Shown: positions 26,550-35,505 of the stretch, one piece after another
Layout: each line of letters begins with the position of its first letter
Position numbering within the stretch: the first letter of the stretch is position 1
From: Variovorax terrae
GTDB lineage: Bacteria > Pseudomonadota > Gammaproteobacteria > Burkholderiales > Burkholderiaceae_C
DNA length: 64,000 bases
Assembly: GCF_022809125.1 (NCBI RefSeq)
Contig: NZ_JALGBI010000001.1
Coordinates: forward strand, 2,976,001 to 3,040,000
Direction of reading: 5' to 3'
Made by a program: the position numbers and the translations under genes
Notes under the pieces: model-generated
What the model was told of the DNA's origin: nothing
Database searches by the model: none
The model's input: only the letters and a program-made list of their open reading frames with translations

Positions 26550-28031
26550 ATGCAAACCATCTCCCTCAAGACTTCGCGCCTGATGCTGGCGCTCGTGGTG
26601 GCTGGCGTCATCGGCGGCGCCAGTGCCTCATTCATTCAGAGCAGCCGGGCCCATGCGACGCCGCCTCCCGTGGTCGCCGCGGCCACCGCCCCGATCGCGT
26701 CGATGGCCGTGCCCGACTTTTCGCAGATCACCGAGCGCTTCGGGCCGGCCGTGGTCAACATCAGCGTCACCGGCACCACCAAGGTCTCGGACGAATCGGC
26801 CACGACCGGACGCGAAGACCCGTTCGGCAACGACCCGTTCTTCGAATTCTTCCGCCGCTTCCAGCAAGGCCAACCCGGCCGCAGCGCGCCCCAACGCGAG
26901 GTGCCGACGCGCGGCCAGGGCTCGGGCTTCATCGTCAGCCCCGACGGCATCATCCTGACCAACGCCCACGTGGTGCGCGACGCCAAGGAAGTGACCGTCA
27001 AACTCACCGACCGCCGCGAGTTCCGCGCCAAGGTGCTGGGCGCCGACCCCAAGACCGACGTGGCCGTGCTCAAGATCGACGCGAAGAACCTGCCCGTGGT
27101 CACGCTGGGCAAGACCAGCGAGCTCAAGGTCGGCGAATGGGTGCTGGCCATCGGTTCGCCCTACGGCTTCGAGAACACCGTGACGGCCGGCGTGGTCAGC
27201 GCCAAGGGCCGCAGCCTGCCTGACGACAGCGCCGTGCCCTTCATCCAGACCGACGTGGCGGTGAACCCCGGCAACTCGGGCGGCCCGCTGTTCAATGCGC
27301 GCGGCGAAGTGATCGGCATCAACTCGCAGATCTACAGCCAGACCGGCGGCTACCAGGGCCTGTCGTTCGCCATCCCGATCGACGTGGCCAACAAGATCAA
27401 GAACCAGCTCGTCGCCACCGGCAAGGTCGAGCATGCGCGCCTGGGCGTGGCGGTGCAGGAAGTCAACCAGACCCTGGCCGACTCCTTCAAGCTCGACAAG
27501 CCCAACGGCGCGCTGGTTTCCAGCGTGGAGAAGAACGGGCCGGCCGACAAGGCGGGCCTGCAGCCGGGCGACGTGATCCTGAGCCTCAACGGCCAGCCCA
27601 TCGTGTCCTCGGGCGACCTGCCGGCCGCCCTCGGCCTGGCCGCGCCCGGCGACAAGGTCAAGCTGGAAATCTGGCGCAAGGGCGGCCGTGACACCGTCAC
27701 CGCCCAGCTCGGCAATGCCGGCGACAAGACCACGCAGACCGCCAGCAAGGGCGATGGCGAAAGCCACGGCAAGCTGGGCCTGGCCCTGCGCCCGCTGCAG
27801 CCCGACGAGAAGCGCGAAGCCGGCGTGGCCGATGGCCTGCTGATCCAGGACGCCAGCGGCCCGGCCGCCATGGCGGGCGTGGAGGCCGGCGACGTGCTGC
27901 TGGCCGTCAACGGCACGCCGGTGCGCAGCATCGACCAGGTGCGCGCGGCGGTGGCCAAGTCCGACAAGTCGGTGGCGCTGCTGATCCAGCGCGGCGAGGA
28001 CAAGATCTTCGTGCCGGTGCGGCTGGGCTGA
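26550..28031 (+). CDS. DegP/MucD-type periplasmic serine protease
   Basis: A 493-residue HtrA protease/chaperone. It has an N-terminal signal or anchor segment (residues 9-27), then a trypsin-like domain with the triad His near 140 (LTNAHVV), Asp near 170 (DPKTDVAVLK) and Ser near 243 (NPGNSGGPL). Two PDZ domains follow (about 295-385 with LGVAVQEV and GLQPGDVILSLNG, and 405-490 with GVEAGDVLLAVNG). It degrades misfolded envelope proteins. The length and two PDZ domains fit DegP/MucD rather than DegS. It has its own regulated promoter sharing the box of the upstream two-component system, and a strong terminator behind it. Confidence 0.94.
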   Translation: MQTISLKTSRLMLALVVAGVIGGASASFIQSSRAHATPPPVVAAATAPIASMAVPDFSQITERFGPAVVNISVTGTTKVSDESATTGREDPFGNDPFFEFFRRFQQGQPGRSAPQREVPTRGQGSGFIVSPDGIILTNAHVVRDAKEVTVKLTDRREFRAKVLGADPKTDVAVLKIDAKNLPVVTLGKTSELKVGEWVLAIGSPYGFENTVTAGVVSAKGRSLPDDSAVPFIQTDVAVNPGNSGGPLFNARGEVIGINSQIYSQTGGYQGLSFAIPIDVANKIKNQLVATGKVEHARLGVAVQEVNQTLADSFKLDKPNGALVSSVEKNGPADKAGLQPGDVILSLNGQPIVSSGDLPAALGLAAPGDKVKLEIWRKGGRDTVTAQLGNAGDKTTQTASKGDGESHGKLGLALRPLQPDEKREAGVADGLLIQDASGPAAMAGVEAGDVLLAVNGTPVRSIDQVRAAVAKSDKSVALLIQRGEDKIFVPVRLG

Positions 28032-28061
28032 CAGCGCCCCCGTTACAGCCCGTAACGCCCG

Positions 28062-28086
28062 ATGCCGCCGCCAGGCGGCATTTTTT
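28062..28086 (+). terminator. Intrinsic terminator after the DegP-type gene
   Basis: An 8-bp perfect stem, ATGCCGCC (28062-28069) and GGCGGCAT (28074-28081), with a 4-nt loop followed by a run of T. It ends the two-component/cardiolipin/protease transcription unit before the macroglobulin gene. Confidence 0.85.
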
Positions 28087-28133
28087 CGCCTCGAAAATCG
28101 GCTACGCTGTCCCGCTTGAACAGGAGGGACAGC

Positions 28134-31100
28134 GTGGCCAGAATCATCCAACAACTCCTCGCCACCTGCTGCGCCCTGGGCGCCCTGCAGGCCCAGGCGC
28201 TGCAAATCACCAGCCTCACGCCCCAGGGCGAAGTGGCGCGCATCCGGCAGGTGGTGGCCAAGTTCGACGACAGCGCCGTCAACTTCGGCGACCCCAAGGC
28301 GCCGGCCCCGCTGGCGCTGAGCTGCAGCGATGCCCAGGCCACCCAGGGCAATGGCCGCTGGATCAGCGACCGCGAGTGGGCCTTCGAGTTCGAGAACGAC
28401 CTGCCGCCGGGCGTGAGCTGCGCGCTGCAGCCGCGTTCAGGCTTCAAATCGCCCAAAGGTCAAGAGCTGGCGGTCACCGGCAGCTATAAATTCAATAGCG
28501 GCGGCCCGTTCGTGCAGAACATCCGGCCCGGCAGCTACCAGCGCATCGACGAAGAACAGTTCTTCCTGCTGCAGCTCAACGGTGCGGCCACGCTGGCCAG
28601 CGTGCAGGCCAATGTCTGGTGCGCGGTGGATGGCCTGGGCGAGCGCGTACCGGTGCGCCTGATCGACGGCAAGGACCGCGCCGAGCTGCTCAAGTCGCAG
28701 GGGCTGGACAAGGCCGCCGAGAAAGACCCGCTGCGCTTCATCACCCTGGCCTGCAACCGCCGCCTCACGCCCTCGGCCAAGCTCCAGTTGGTCTACGGCA
28801 AGGGCGTGAGCACGCCCAGCGGCGTGCCCAACTCGGTGGAGAAGCGCTTCAACTACCAGGTGCGCGAGCCGTTCGAGGCCAGCTTCAGCTGCGAGCGCGA
28901 GAACGCCCAGGCCGCCTGCCTGCCGATCCGCCCGATGCGCCTGGGCTTCAACGCGCCGGTGCCGCGCAAACTGGCCGAGGCGATCCGCCTCAAGTCAGAC
29001 AAGGACCAGTTCAAGCCCAGCTTCGACCAGGAAGAAGGCGACGGCGACAGCCTGGTCAACGGCGTGAGCTTCAAGCTCATCTTCCCCGAGCAGACCCGCT
29101 TCACGCTGGAGCTGCCCAAGGACTTCAAGGACGCCTCGGGCCGCACGCTGCGCAATGCCGACAACTTTCCGCTCAAGCTCGCCACCGGCCCGATGCCGCC
29201 GCTGGCCAAATTCGCGGCCGCGCCCTTCGGCATCGTCGAGCGCTTTGCCGAGCCGGACTCCGGCCCTGCCTCGCCCGCACTGCTGCCTGTGACCCTGCGC
29301 AACGTGGAGCCGGCGCTGCAAATCAAGGGCCTCGCACCCGGCGCGGCGGCCAATGCCGGTGGCAAGGTCAGCGACCTGCGCCCCGGCACCGATGCCGAGA
29401 TCATCGCCTGGTTCCGCAAGGTCCAGCGCTACGACCAGTTCACCGTGCCGCGCCGCCAGGCCGCGCGCGACGTGCAGGGCCCGCTACCCAAGGTGCTGGA
29501 GGAGCGCGACAAGGACGAGGTGCAGTCGCGCATGGTCTCGCTGCTCGCCGGCCAGCCCAACGTGAAGACGCTGGATCTGCCCAAGCCCGCGAACAACGAC
29601 CCGCGCCCGTTCGAGGTGGTGGGCATCCCGCTCACGCCGGGCTTCCACGTGGTGGAGATCGCCTCGCAGAAGCTCGGCGGCTCGCTGCTGGACGAGCGCT
29701 ACGGCGGCGGCCGCACGATGTACGTGCGCAGCTCGGCGCTGGTGACCAACCTCGGCGTGCACTTCAAGCTCGGCCGCGAGAACGCGCTGGCCTGGGTCAC
29801 CACGCTGGACAAGGGCAAGCCGGTGGCCGGCGCGGCGGTGCGCGTGTCCGACTGCCGCGGCAAGGAGCTCGCCACCGGCACCACCAATGCCCAGGGCCTG
29901 GCCGAGATCAAGGGCCTGTCGCCCGAGGCGCCGCAGTGCGGCAGCGGCGACGGCGAGGACTACCGCTCGGCCTACTTCGTGAGCGCGCGCAGCAAGGACG
30001 CCGGCGGCACCGAGGACCTGGCCTTCACCTGGAGCGACTGGTACCGCGGCATCGAGCCCTGGCGCTTCAACGTGCCCACCAGCCGCGAGGCCCAGCCCGA
30101 CCAGCGCGCCCACACCATCTTCGACCGCACGCTGCTGCGCGCCGGCGAGACGGTGTCGATGAAGCACCTGATCCGCACCGAGACCAGCCAGGGCTTCGGC
30201 CTGCCCGATGCGCAGCCCGCCACGCTGGCCATCACCCATGTGGGCAGCGGCCAGCAGTACACGCAGCCGATCGTCTGGCGCAAGACGGCCACCGGCGGGC
30301 TGAGCGCCGAGAACAGCTTCCAGATTCCGCCGGCTGCCAAGCTCGGCGTCTACCAGGTGGAGCTGCGCAGCGGCGGCGCGCGCGCGCGCAGCTTCACCAC
30401 CGGCGAGTTCCGCGTCGAGGAGTTCCGCCTGCCGGTGCTCGAAGGCCGCGTGGCGCCGGTGGAGAAAAAGGCGCTCATCAACGCCAAGGCCGTGCCCACC
30501 GAGGTGCAGATCAACTACGTGGCCGGCGGCGGCGCGGCCAACCTGCCGGTGCGCGTGTCGGCCCTGGTGCGCGGCAAGTCCCTGAGCTACAGCGACTACG
30601 ACGAGTTCAACTTCTCGCCGCCGCGCGGCAACCGGGGCACCACGTCCGAGGGCGAAGAGGAAGCCAATGCCGGCCAGGACCAGCGCGTGATCGCCGACAA
30701 GCTGCCGCTCACGCTGGACCGCAACGGCGCGGGCAAGCTCACCATCGGCGACGTGCCGGCCGCCAGACAGCCGCAGGAGCTGCTGCTGGAAGCCACCTAT
30801 GCCGACCCGAACGGCGAGGTGCAGACCCTGCGCAGCACCGCCACGCTGTGGCCCGCGGGCGTGGTCGCCGGCATCAAGACCGAGGGCTGGGTCTCGGCCA
30901 GCCAGAAGATCCGCTTCCAGGCGCTGGCGCTGGACCTCGGCGGCAAGCCCCAGGCCGACGTGGCGCTGGAGGTGAAGGCCGTGGCCCGCATCACCACCTC
31001 CAGCCGCAAGCGCATGGTGGGCGGCTTCTACAGCTACGACAACAAGACCGAGACCAAGGATCTGGGCAGCGTCTGCAGCGGCAAGAGCGACTCGCGCGGC

Positions 31101-34100
31101 CTGCTGCTGTGCGAGACCGCGCTCAAGGAGGCCGGCGAGGTGGAACTGGTGGTAACGGCCAAGGACCCGTCCGGCAACGCAATCCAGGCCGCCGCCTCGG
31201 TCTGGGTCACGAAACAGGGCGAGCTCTGGTTCGGCGGCGAGAACACCGACCGCATCGACGTGCTGCCCGAGAAGAAAAGCTACCAGCCCGGCGAGGTGGC
31301 CAAGCTGCAGGTGCGCATGCCGTTCCGTTTCGCCACCGCGCTGGTGGCGGTGGAGCGCGAAGGCATCATCGACACCCAGGTGGTGCAGCTCAACGGCCAG
31401 GACCCGACCGTGAACCTGCAGATCAAGGACGGCTGGGGCCCCAACGTCTACGTCAGCGTGCTGGCCCTGCGCGGGCGGCTGCGCGAGGTGCCCTGGTACA
31501 GCTTCTTCACCTGGGGCTACAAGGCGCCGCGCGAGTGGTGGACGGCCTTCTGGTACGAGGGCCGCGAGTACGTGGCGCCCACCGCGCTGGTGGACCTGAG
31601 CAAGCCCGCGTTCCGCCTCGGCCTGGCCGAGATCCGCGTCGGCACCAAGGCCCACCAGCTCGACGTGAAAGTCGCCGCCGACAAGCCCAGCTACCCGGTG
31701 CGCGGCACGGCCCGCGTGACCGTGACAGCCAAGCTGCCCAACGGCCAGCCCGCCGCCGGCGCCGAGGTGGCGCTGGCCGCGGTGGACCAGGCCCTGCTGG
31801 AGCTGATGCCCAACATCAGCTGGAATCTGCTCGATGCCATGCTGCAGCGCCGCGCCTGGGGCGTGGAAACTTCCACCGCGCAGATGGAGATCATCGGCCG
31901 GCGCCACTACGGCCGCAAGGCCGTGCCGGCGGGCGGTGGCGGCGGGCGCAGCAACACGCGCGAGCTGCTGGACACCTTGCTCCTGTGGAACCCGCGCGTG
32001 GTGCTCGACGCCAACGGCCAGGCTATGGTGAACGTGCCGCTGAACGACGCGCTCACCACCTTCAAGATCGTTGCCGTGGCCGATGCCGCCACCGGCCTGT
32101 TCGGCACCGGCGCCACCAGCATCCAGGCCACGCAGGACCTGCAGATCATCAGCGGCCTGCCGCCCCTGGTGCGCGAGGACGACCAGTTCCGCGCCCAGCT
32201 CACGCTGCGCAACACCGCCAAGGCGGCCATGAAGGTGGAGGTGGCGCCGCGCGCCACGCTGCTGGACCTGAAGCCGCAGACCGTGGACATCCCCGCCGGT
32301 GAAGCGCGCGAGGTGGCCTGGAACGTCACTGCGCCGGCCCAGCTCGGCCAGACCCGGGCCGAGGCCATCCTGTGGGAGATCGAAGCCAGGGACACGCTGA
32401 GCGGCGCGCGCGACGGCCTAAAGGCGCGCCAGCGCATCATCCCGGCCGTGCCGCTCACCGTGCAGCAGGCCACGCTGGTGCAGCTTGACGGGCCGTTCAC
32501 GCTGGACGTGAACCCGCCAGCCGATGCCCTGCCCGCCAGCGGCCCCAAGCGCGGCGGCCTGCGCCTTGCGCTGCAACCCAAGCTGGCCGAGGGCCTGCCC
32601 GGCGTGCGCGACTGGTTTGCCAACTACCCGTTCGCCTGTCTGGAGCAGAAGACCAGCAAGTCGGTGGGCCTGCGCGACGGCAAGCTCTGGCAGGGCGTGG
32701 TGAGCCAGCTGCCGAGCTACCTGGATGCCGACGGCCTGGCCAGCTACTTCCCGCCGCGCGACGGCGAGAGCAACCGCGGCAGCGACATCCTCACCGCCTA
32801 TGTGCTGGCGGCCACGCACGAGGCGGCTTCGCTCGATCCGGCCTTCGCCCTTCCCGACGAGGTGCGCGCGCCGATGGAGCGCGGGCTGATCGCCTTCGTC
32901 GAAGGCCGCATCACGCGCGAGTTCTGGAGCCCGCGCAAGGATCTGGACGTGCGCAAGCTCGCCGCCATCGAAGCGCTGTCGCGCTACGGCCGCGCCCAGG
33001 GCCGCATGCTGCAGAGCATCACCCTGGCGCCCAACCAGTGGCCCACCAGCGCGGTGATCGACTGGCTCAACATCCTGCGCCGCGTGAACGACGTGCCGCA
33101 GCGCGAGCAGCGCCTGGCCGAGGCCACGCAGATCCTCAAGAGCCGCCTCTCCTACCAGGGCACCAAGCTGATCTTCAGCACCGAGCAGGGCGATTACTGG
33201 TGGTGGCTCATGACCAATGGCGACGTCAACACCGCGCGCCTGATGCTGGCCGTGATGGACGACCCGGCCTGGAAGGACGACATGGGCCGCCTGGCCAACG
33301 GCTTCATCGGCCGCCAGCAGAACGGCGCCTGGCACACCACCACGGCCAACCTCTGGGGCGGGCTGGCGCTGGAGAAGTTCTCGCAGAAATTCGAGGCCAC
33401 GCCAGTGGCCGGTGTCACCCGCGCTACGCTGGCCGCGGCCCAGGCCAGCGTGGACTGGAGCAAGGTGGAGCGCGTCAAGACCAGCGACGCCGCCGGCGCC
33501 CCGAACCAGACCACCTGGTTCGGCGCCCCCGCCTCGCCCGGCAACCTGCGCAACAACACGATGTTCCTGCCCTGGCCGGCGTCAGGCAAGGACACTTTGA
33601 GCGTCACCCAGCAGGGCACGGGCAAGCCCTGGCTTACGCTGCAGTCGGTGGCGGCCATCGAGCTCAAGGCGCCGTTCAGCGCGGGCTACCAGATCAAGAA
33701 AACCATCACGCCGGTGGAGCAGGCCGTCAAAGGCAAATACAGCCGCGGCGACGTGCTGCGCGTGACGCTGGAGGTGAACGCCAGCGCCGACATGACCTGG
33801 GTCGTGATCACCGACCCCATCCCCGGCGGCGCCACCATCCTGGGCAGCGGCCTGGGACGCGACTCCGAGATCGCCACCGCGGGCCAGAAGAGCGCTTCCG
33901 GCGCTGGCTGGCCGGCCTTCGAAGAACGCAGCTTCGAGGCCTTCCGCAGCTACTACGAGTACCTGCCCAAGGGCGTGGTCAAGATGGAGTACACCGTGCG
34001 CCTGAACAACGTGGGCGAATTCTCGCTGCCGCCCTCGCGGGCGGAGGCGATGTATGCGCCGGAGATGTTCGGCGAGACGCCGAACGCCAAGGTCAAGGTG

Positions 34101-34106
34101 GAGTGA
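28134..34106 (+). CDS. Bacterial alpha-2-macroglobulin with thioester
   Basis: A protein of about 1,990 residues (normal length is 1,500-2,000) trapping attacking proteases in the periplasm. It starts at GTG 28134, with AGGAGG six bases upstream. The signal peptide ends near ALQAQA. No lipobox is seen, unlike E. coli YfhM. Macroglobulin (MG) domains fill the first 1,200 residues. The bait-like region contains the Gly-rich stretch AGGGGGRSNTRELLDTLLLWNP near 1,265. The thioester CLEQ lies at about 1,502 in the alpha-helical TED-like domain, so covalent trapping is expected. A repeat copy at 28433-28499 encodes residues about 100-122. A small membrane-protein gene overlaps its stop. pbpC, its common partner, is displaced to 39353. 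Confidence 0.93.
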   Translation: MARIIQQLLATCCALGALQAQALQITSLTPQGEVARIRQVVAKFDDSAVNFGDPKAPAPLALSCSDAQATQGNGRWISDREWAFEFENDLPPGVSCALQPRSGFKSPKGQELAVTGSYKFNSGGPFVQNIRPGSYQRIDEEQFFLLQLNGAATLASVQANVWCAVDGLGERVPVRLIDGKDRAELLKSQGLDKAAEKDPLRFITLACNRRLTPSAKLQLVYGKGVSTPSGVPNSVEKRFNYQVREPFEASFSCERENAQAACLPIRPMRLGFNAPVPRKLAEAIRLKSDKDQFKPSFDQEEGDGDSLVNGVSFKLIFPEQTRFTLELPKDFKDASGRTLRNADNFPLKLATGPMPPLAKFAAAPFGIVERFAEPDSGPASPALLPVTLRNVEPALQIKGLAPGAAANAGGKVSDLRPGTDAEIIAWFRKVQRYDQFTVPRRQAARDVQGPLPKVLEERDKDEVQSRMVSLLAGQPNVKTLDLPKPANNDPRPFEVVGIPLTPGFHVVEIASQKLGGSLLDERYGGGRTMYVRSSALVTNLGVHFKLGRENALAWVTTLDKGKPVAGAAVRVSDCRGKELATGTTNAQGLAEIKGLSPEAPQCGSGDGEDYRSAYFVSARSKDAGGTEDLAFTWSDWYRGIEPWRFNVPTSREAQPDQRAHTIFDRTLLRAGETVSMKHLIRTETSQGFGLPDAQPATLAITHVGSGQQYTQPIVWRKTATGGLSAENSFQIPPAAKLGVYQVELRSGGARARSFTTGEFRVEEFRLPVLEGRVAPVEKKALINAKAVPTEVQINYVAGGGAANLPVRVSALVRGKSLSYSDYDEFNFSPPRGNRGTTSEGEEEANAGQDQRVIADKLPLTLDRNGAGKLTIGDVPAARQPQELLLEATYADPNGEVQTLRSTATLWPAGVVAGIKTEGWVSASQKIRFQALALDLGGKPQADVALEVKAVARITTSSRKRMVGGFYSYDNKTETKDLGSVCSGKSDSRGLLLCETALKEAGEVELVVTAKDPSGNAIQAAASVWVTKQGELWFGGENTDRIDVLPEKKSYQPGEVAKLQVRMPFRFATALVAVEREGIIDTQVVQLNGQDPTVNLQIKDGWGPNVYVSVLALRGRLREVPWYSFFTWGYKAPREWWTAFWYEGREYVAPTALVDLSKPAFRLGLAEIRVGTKAHQLDVKVAADKPSYPVRGTARVTVTAKLPNGQPAAGAEVALAAVDQALLELMPNISWNLLDAMLQRRAWGVETSTAQMEIIGRRHYGRKAVPAGGGGGRSNTRELLDTLLLWNPRVVLDANGQAMVNVPLNDALTTFKIVAVADAATGLFGTGATSIQATQDLQIISGLPPLVREDDQFRAQLTLRNTAKAAMKVEVAPRATLLDLKPQTVDIPAGEAREVAWNVTAPAQLGQTRAEAILWEIEARDTLSGARDGLKARQRIIPAVPLTVQQATLVQLDGPFTLDVNPPADALPASGPKRGGLRLALQPKLAEGLPGVRDWFANYPFACLEQKTSKSVGLRDGKLWQGVVSQLPSYLDADGLASYFPPRDGESNRGSDILTAYVLAATHEAASLDPAFALPDEVRAPMERGLIAFVEGRITREFWSPRKDLDVRKLAAIEALSRYGRAQGRMLQSITLAPNQWPTSAVIDWLNILRRVNDVPQREQRLAEATQILKSRLSYQGTKLIFSTEQGDYWWWLMTNGDVNTARLMLAVMDDPAWKDDMGRLANGFIGRQQNGAWHTTTANLWGGLALEKFSQKFEATPVAGVTRATLAAAQASVDWSKVERVKTSDAAGAPNQTTWFGAPASPGNLRNNTMFLPWPASGKDTLSVTQQGTGKPWLTLQSVAAIELKAPFSAGYQIKKTITPVEQAVKGKYSRGDVLRVTLEVNASADMTWVVITDPIPGGATILGSGLGRDSEIATAGQKSASGAGWPAFEERSFEAFRSYYEYLPKGVVKMEYTVRLNNVGEFSLPPSRAEAMYAPEMFGETPNAKVKVE
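28433..28499 (+). repeat. Dispersed repeat, copy G (inside the macroglobulin gene)
   Basis: About 65 bp. CAAATCGCCC, AAGGTC, GCGGTCA and a terminal GCTAT-N7-ATAGC palindrome align with the consensus of the other copies, though the middle has diverged. It has the same orientation as the gene and is in frame, encoding SPKGQELAVTGSYKFNS. It is the weakest of the seven matches. Confidence 0.55.
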
Positions 34107-34417
34107 TGAACGACCTCGCCGCCTTCTTCGCCGGCGCCTTCCTCTGCAACAGCCTGCCACACCTGGTGTGCGGGCTGAAGGGAGAGCCCTTTCCAACGCC
34201 GTTCGCCAAGCCGCGCGGCGTGGGCGACTCGTCGCCGCTGGTGAATTTTCTGTGGGGCTTCTTCAACCTGATGGCGGGCATCGCGCTCGCGACCTGGCCG
34301 CCCATCCAGGTCGGGCTCAACGCCGGATTCCTGGCACTCATCGTGGGAGTGCTGCTCATAGGCCTGCACCTCTCGCGGCATTTCGGCAAAGTCAGACCGC
34401 GCCAGCAAGGGCGGTAG
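34106..34417 (+). CDS. Small membrane protein of unknown function
   Basis: 103 residues starting at an ATG that overlaps the macroglobulin stop (TGATG), so it is likely translationally coupled. It has three hydrophobic segments (about residues 4-20, 47-66 and 69-88), with a Pro-rich loop (GEPFPTPFAKPRGVG) between the first two. No family recognised. Position suggests a role with the macroglobulin or its membrane environment, but this is inference from overlap only. Confidence 0.75.
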   Translation: MNDLAAFFAGAFLCNSLPHLVCGLKGEPFPTPFAKPRGVGDSSPLVNFLWGFFNLMAGIALATWPPIQVGLNAGFLALIVGVLLIGLHLSRHFGKVRPRQQGR

Positions 34418-34480
34418 CGGCGGCCATGCCTTCATGCACCTCGGGGCAGGCTTGTGCCGCAACCGAGGCCGGGGTCCTCG

Positions 34481-35458
34481 CTACTGCGCCGTGGCGCCGG
34501 AAGCCTTGACCAGCATCGCCTGCCGCGGAATTTCAGCCTCCAGATAGTCGCTCAAGGCCTGGGCCGCGCCACCGCGGATCTGCACGCCCATGGCCTCGAT
34601 CTTTTGCCGTGCCGCCTTGTCTGCCAGCACCTCGTTCATGCTCTTGTTGAGTTGCGAGACCACGGCGGGCGGCGTGTCCTTCGGCGCCAGCAGGGCGAAG
34701 CAGGTGTCGCTGATCAGGTCCGGGCGCCCCTGCTCGACCGTGGTCGGCACCTCGGGCAGCACGGACGAGCGCTCCTTCGAGAACACGGCCAGCACCTTCA
34801 TCTCGCCGGCACGCACGTGGGGAACGGTCATGGGAATCACGGGGAAGATCGCCTGCAGGCGCCCGCCCAGCAGATCGGTCAGTGCCGCGCCGGGGGTCTG
34901 GTAAGGAATGTGCACCAGCGAGTTGCCCACCACGCGGCTCATCATCTCGCCGGAGATATGCCAGGAGCTGCCAACGCCCGTCGTGCCATAGCTGACCTTG
35001 CCAGGCTGCTGCATGGCGTAGGCTTCGAACTCCTTGAGATTCTTCGCGGGCAGCGCGCGGCTCACGGCCAGCACGTTGGGCGTGCAGCCCACCATGCCGA
35101 TGGGAGCGAAGTCGCGCTTCGGGTCGTAGCCCACCTCCTTGTACAACGCCAGATTGGTGGCCAGCGGCCCGGTCCAGGAGATCACCAGGGTATAGCCATC
35201 GCCCCGTGCGCGCGCCGTCTGGGCCATGCCCAGATTGCCGCCCGCTCCCGGGCGGTTCTGCACCACGATCGACTGGCCGATGCGCCGGCCCATCTCGTCG
35301 GCCAGCAGGCGCGCCAGCGGATCGGATGAGCCACCCGCGCCGGCCGGCAGAATCATCGTCAGCGGCTGGCGCGCAGGCCAGGCTTCCTGGGCCATGGCCG
35401 GGTGTGCCGAGAGGCCGGCCAGCGCCAGGGCCAGCCCGGTCTTGAGGGTCGAAAACAT
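34481..35458 (-). CDS. Bug-family (TctC-like) periplasmic receptor
   Basis: A 325-residue protein. The signal peptide ends AMA (about residue 24). The Bug fold follows: PLTMILPAGAGGSSDPLARLLADEM, IVVQNRPGAGGNLG, VSYGTTGVGSSWHISGE and ALTDLLGGRLQ. Bug proteins bind carboxylates or amides for tripartite TctABC transporters, but most members, as here, have no membrane partner genes beside them. It is the last gene of the operon with the AtuA-like pair. It converges on the small membrane-protein gene. Confidence 0.92.
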   Translation of the reverse strand: MFSTLKTGLALALAGLSAHPAMAQEAWPARQPLTMILPAGAGGSSDPLARLLADEMGRRIGQSIVVQNRPGAGGNLGMAQTARARGDGYTLVISWTGPLATNLALYKEVGYDPKRDFAPIGMVGCTPNVLAVSRALPAKNLKEFEAYAMQQPGKVSYGTTGVGSSWHISGEMMSRVVGNSLVHIPYQTPGAALTDLLGGRLQAIFPVIPMTVPHVRAGEMKVLAVFSKERSSVLPEVPTTVEQGRPDLISDTCFALLAPKDTPPAVVSQLNKSMNEVLADKAARQKIEAMGVQIRGGAAQALSDYLEAEIPRQAMLVKASGATAQ

Positions 35459-35505
35459 GAAACGGACTCCTTCGATTGAAAACGAAATACGATGCCTGCG
35501 CGCCG

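Noticed and set aside
28619..32302. Plus-strand 1,227-codon frame inside the macroglobulin gene
   Set aside because: Arg/Ala/Gly-rich shadow frame of the real gene, without any recognisable domain.
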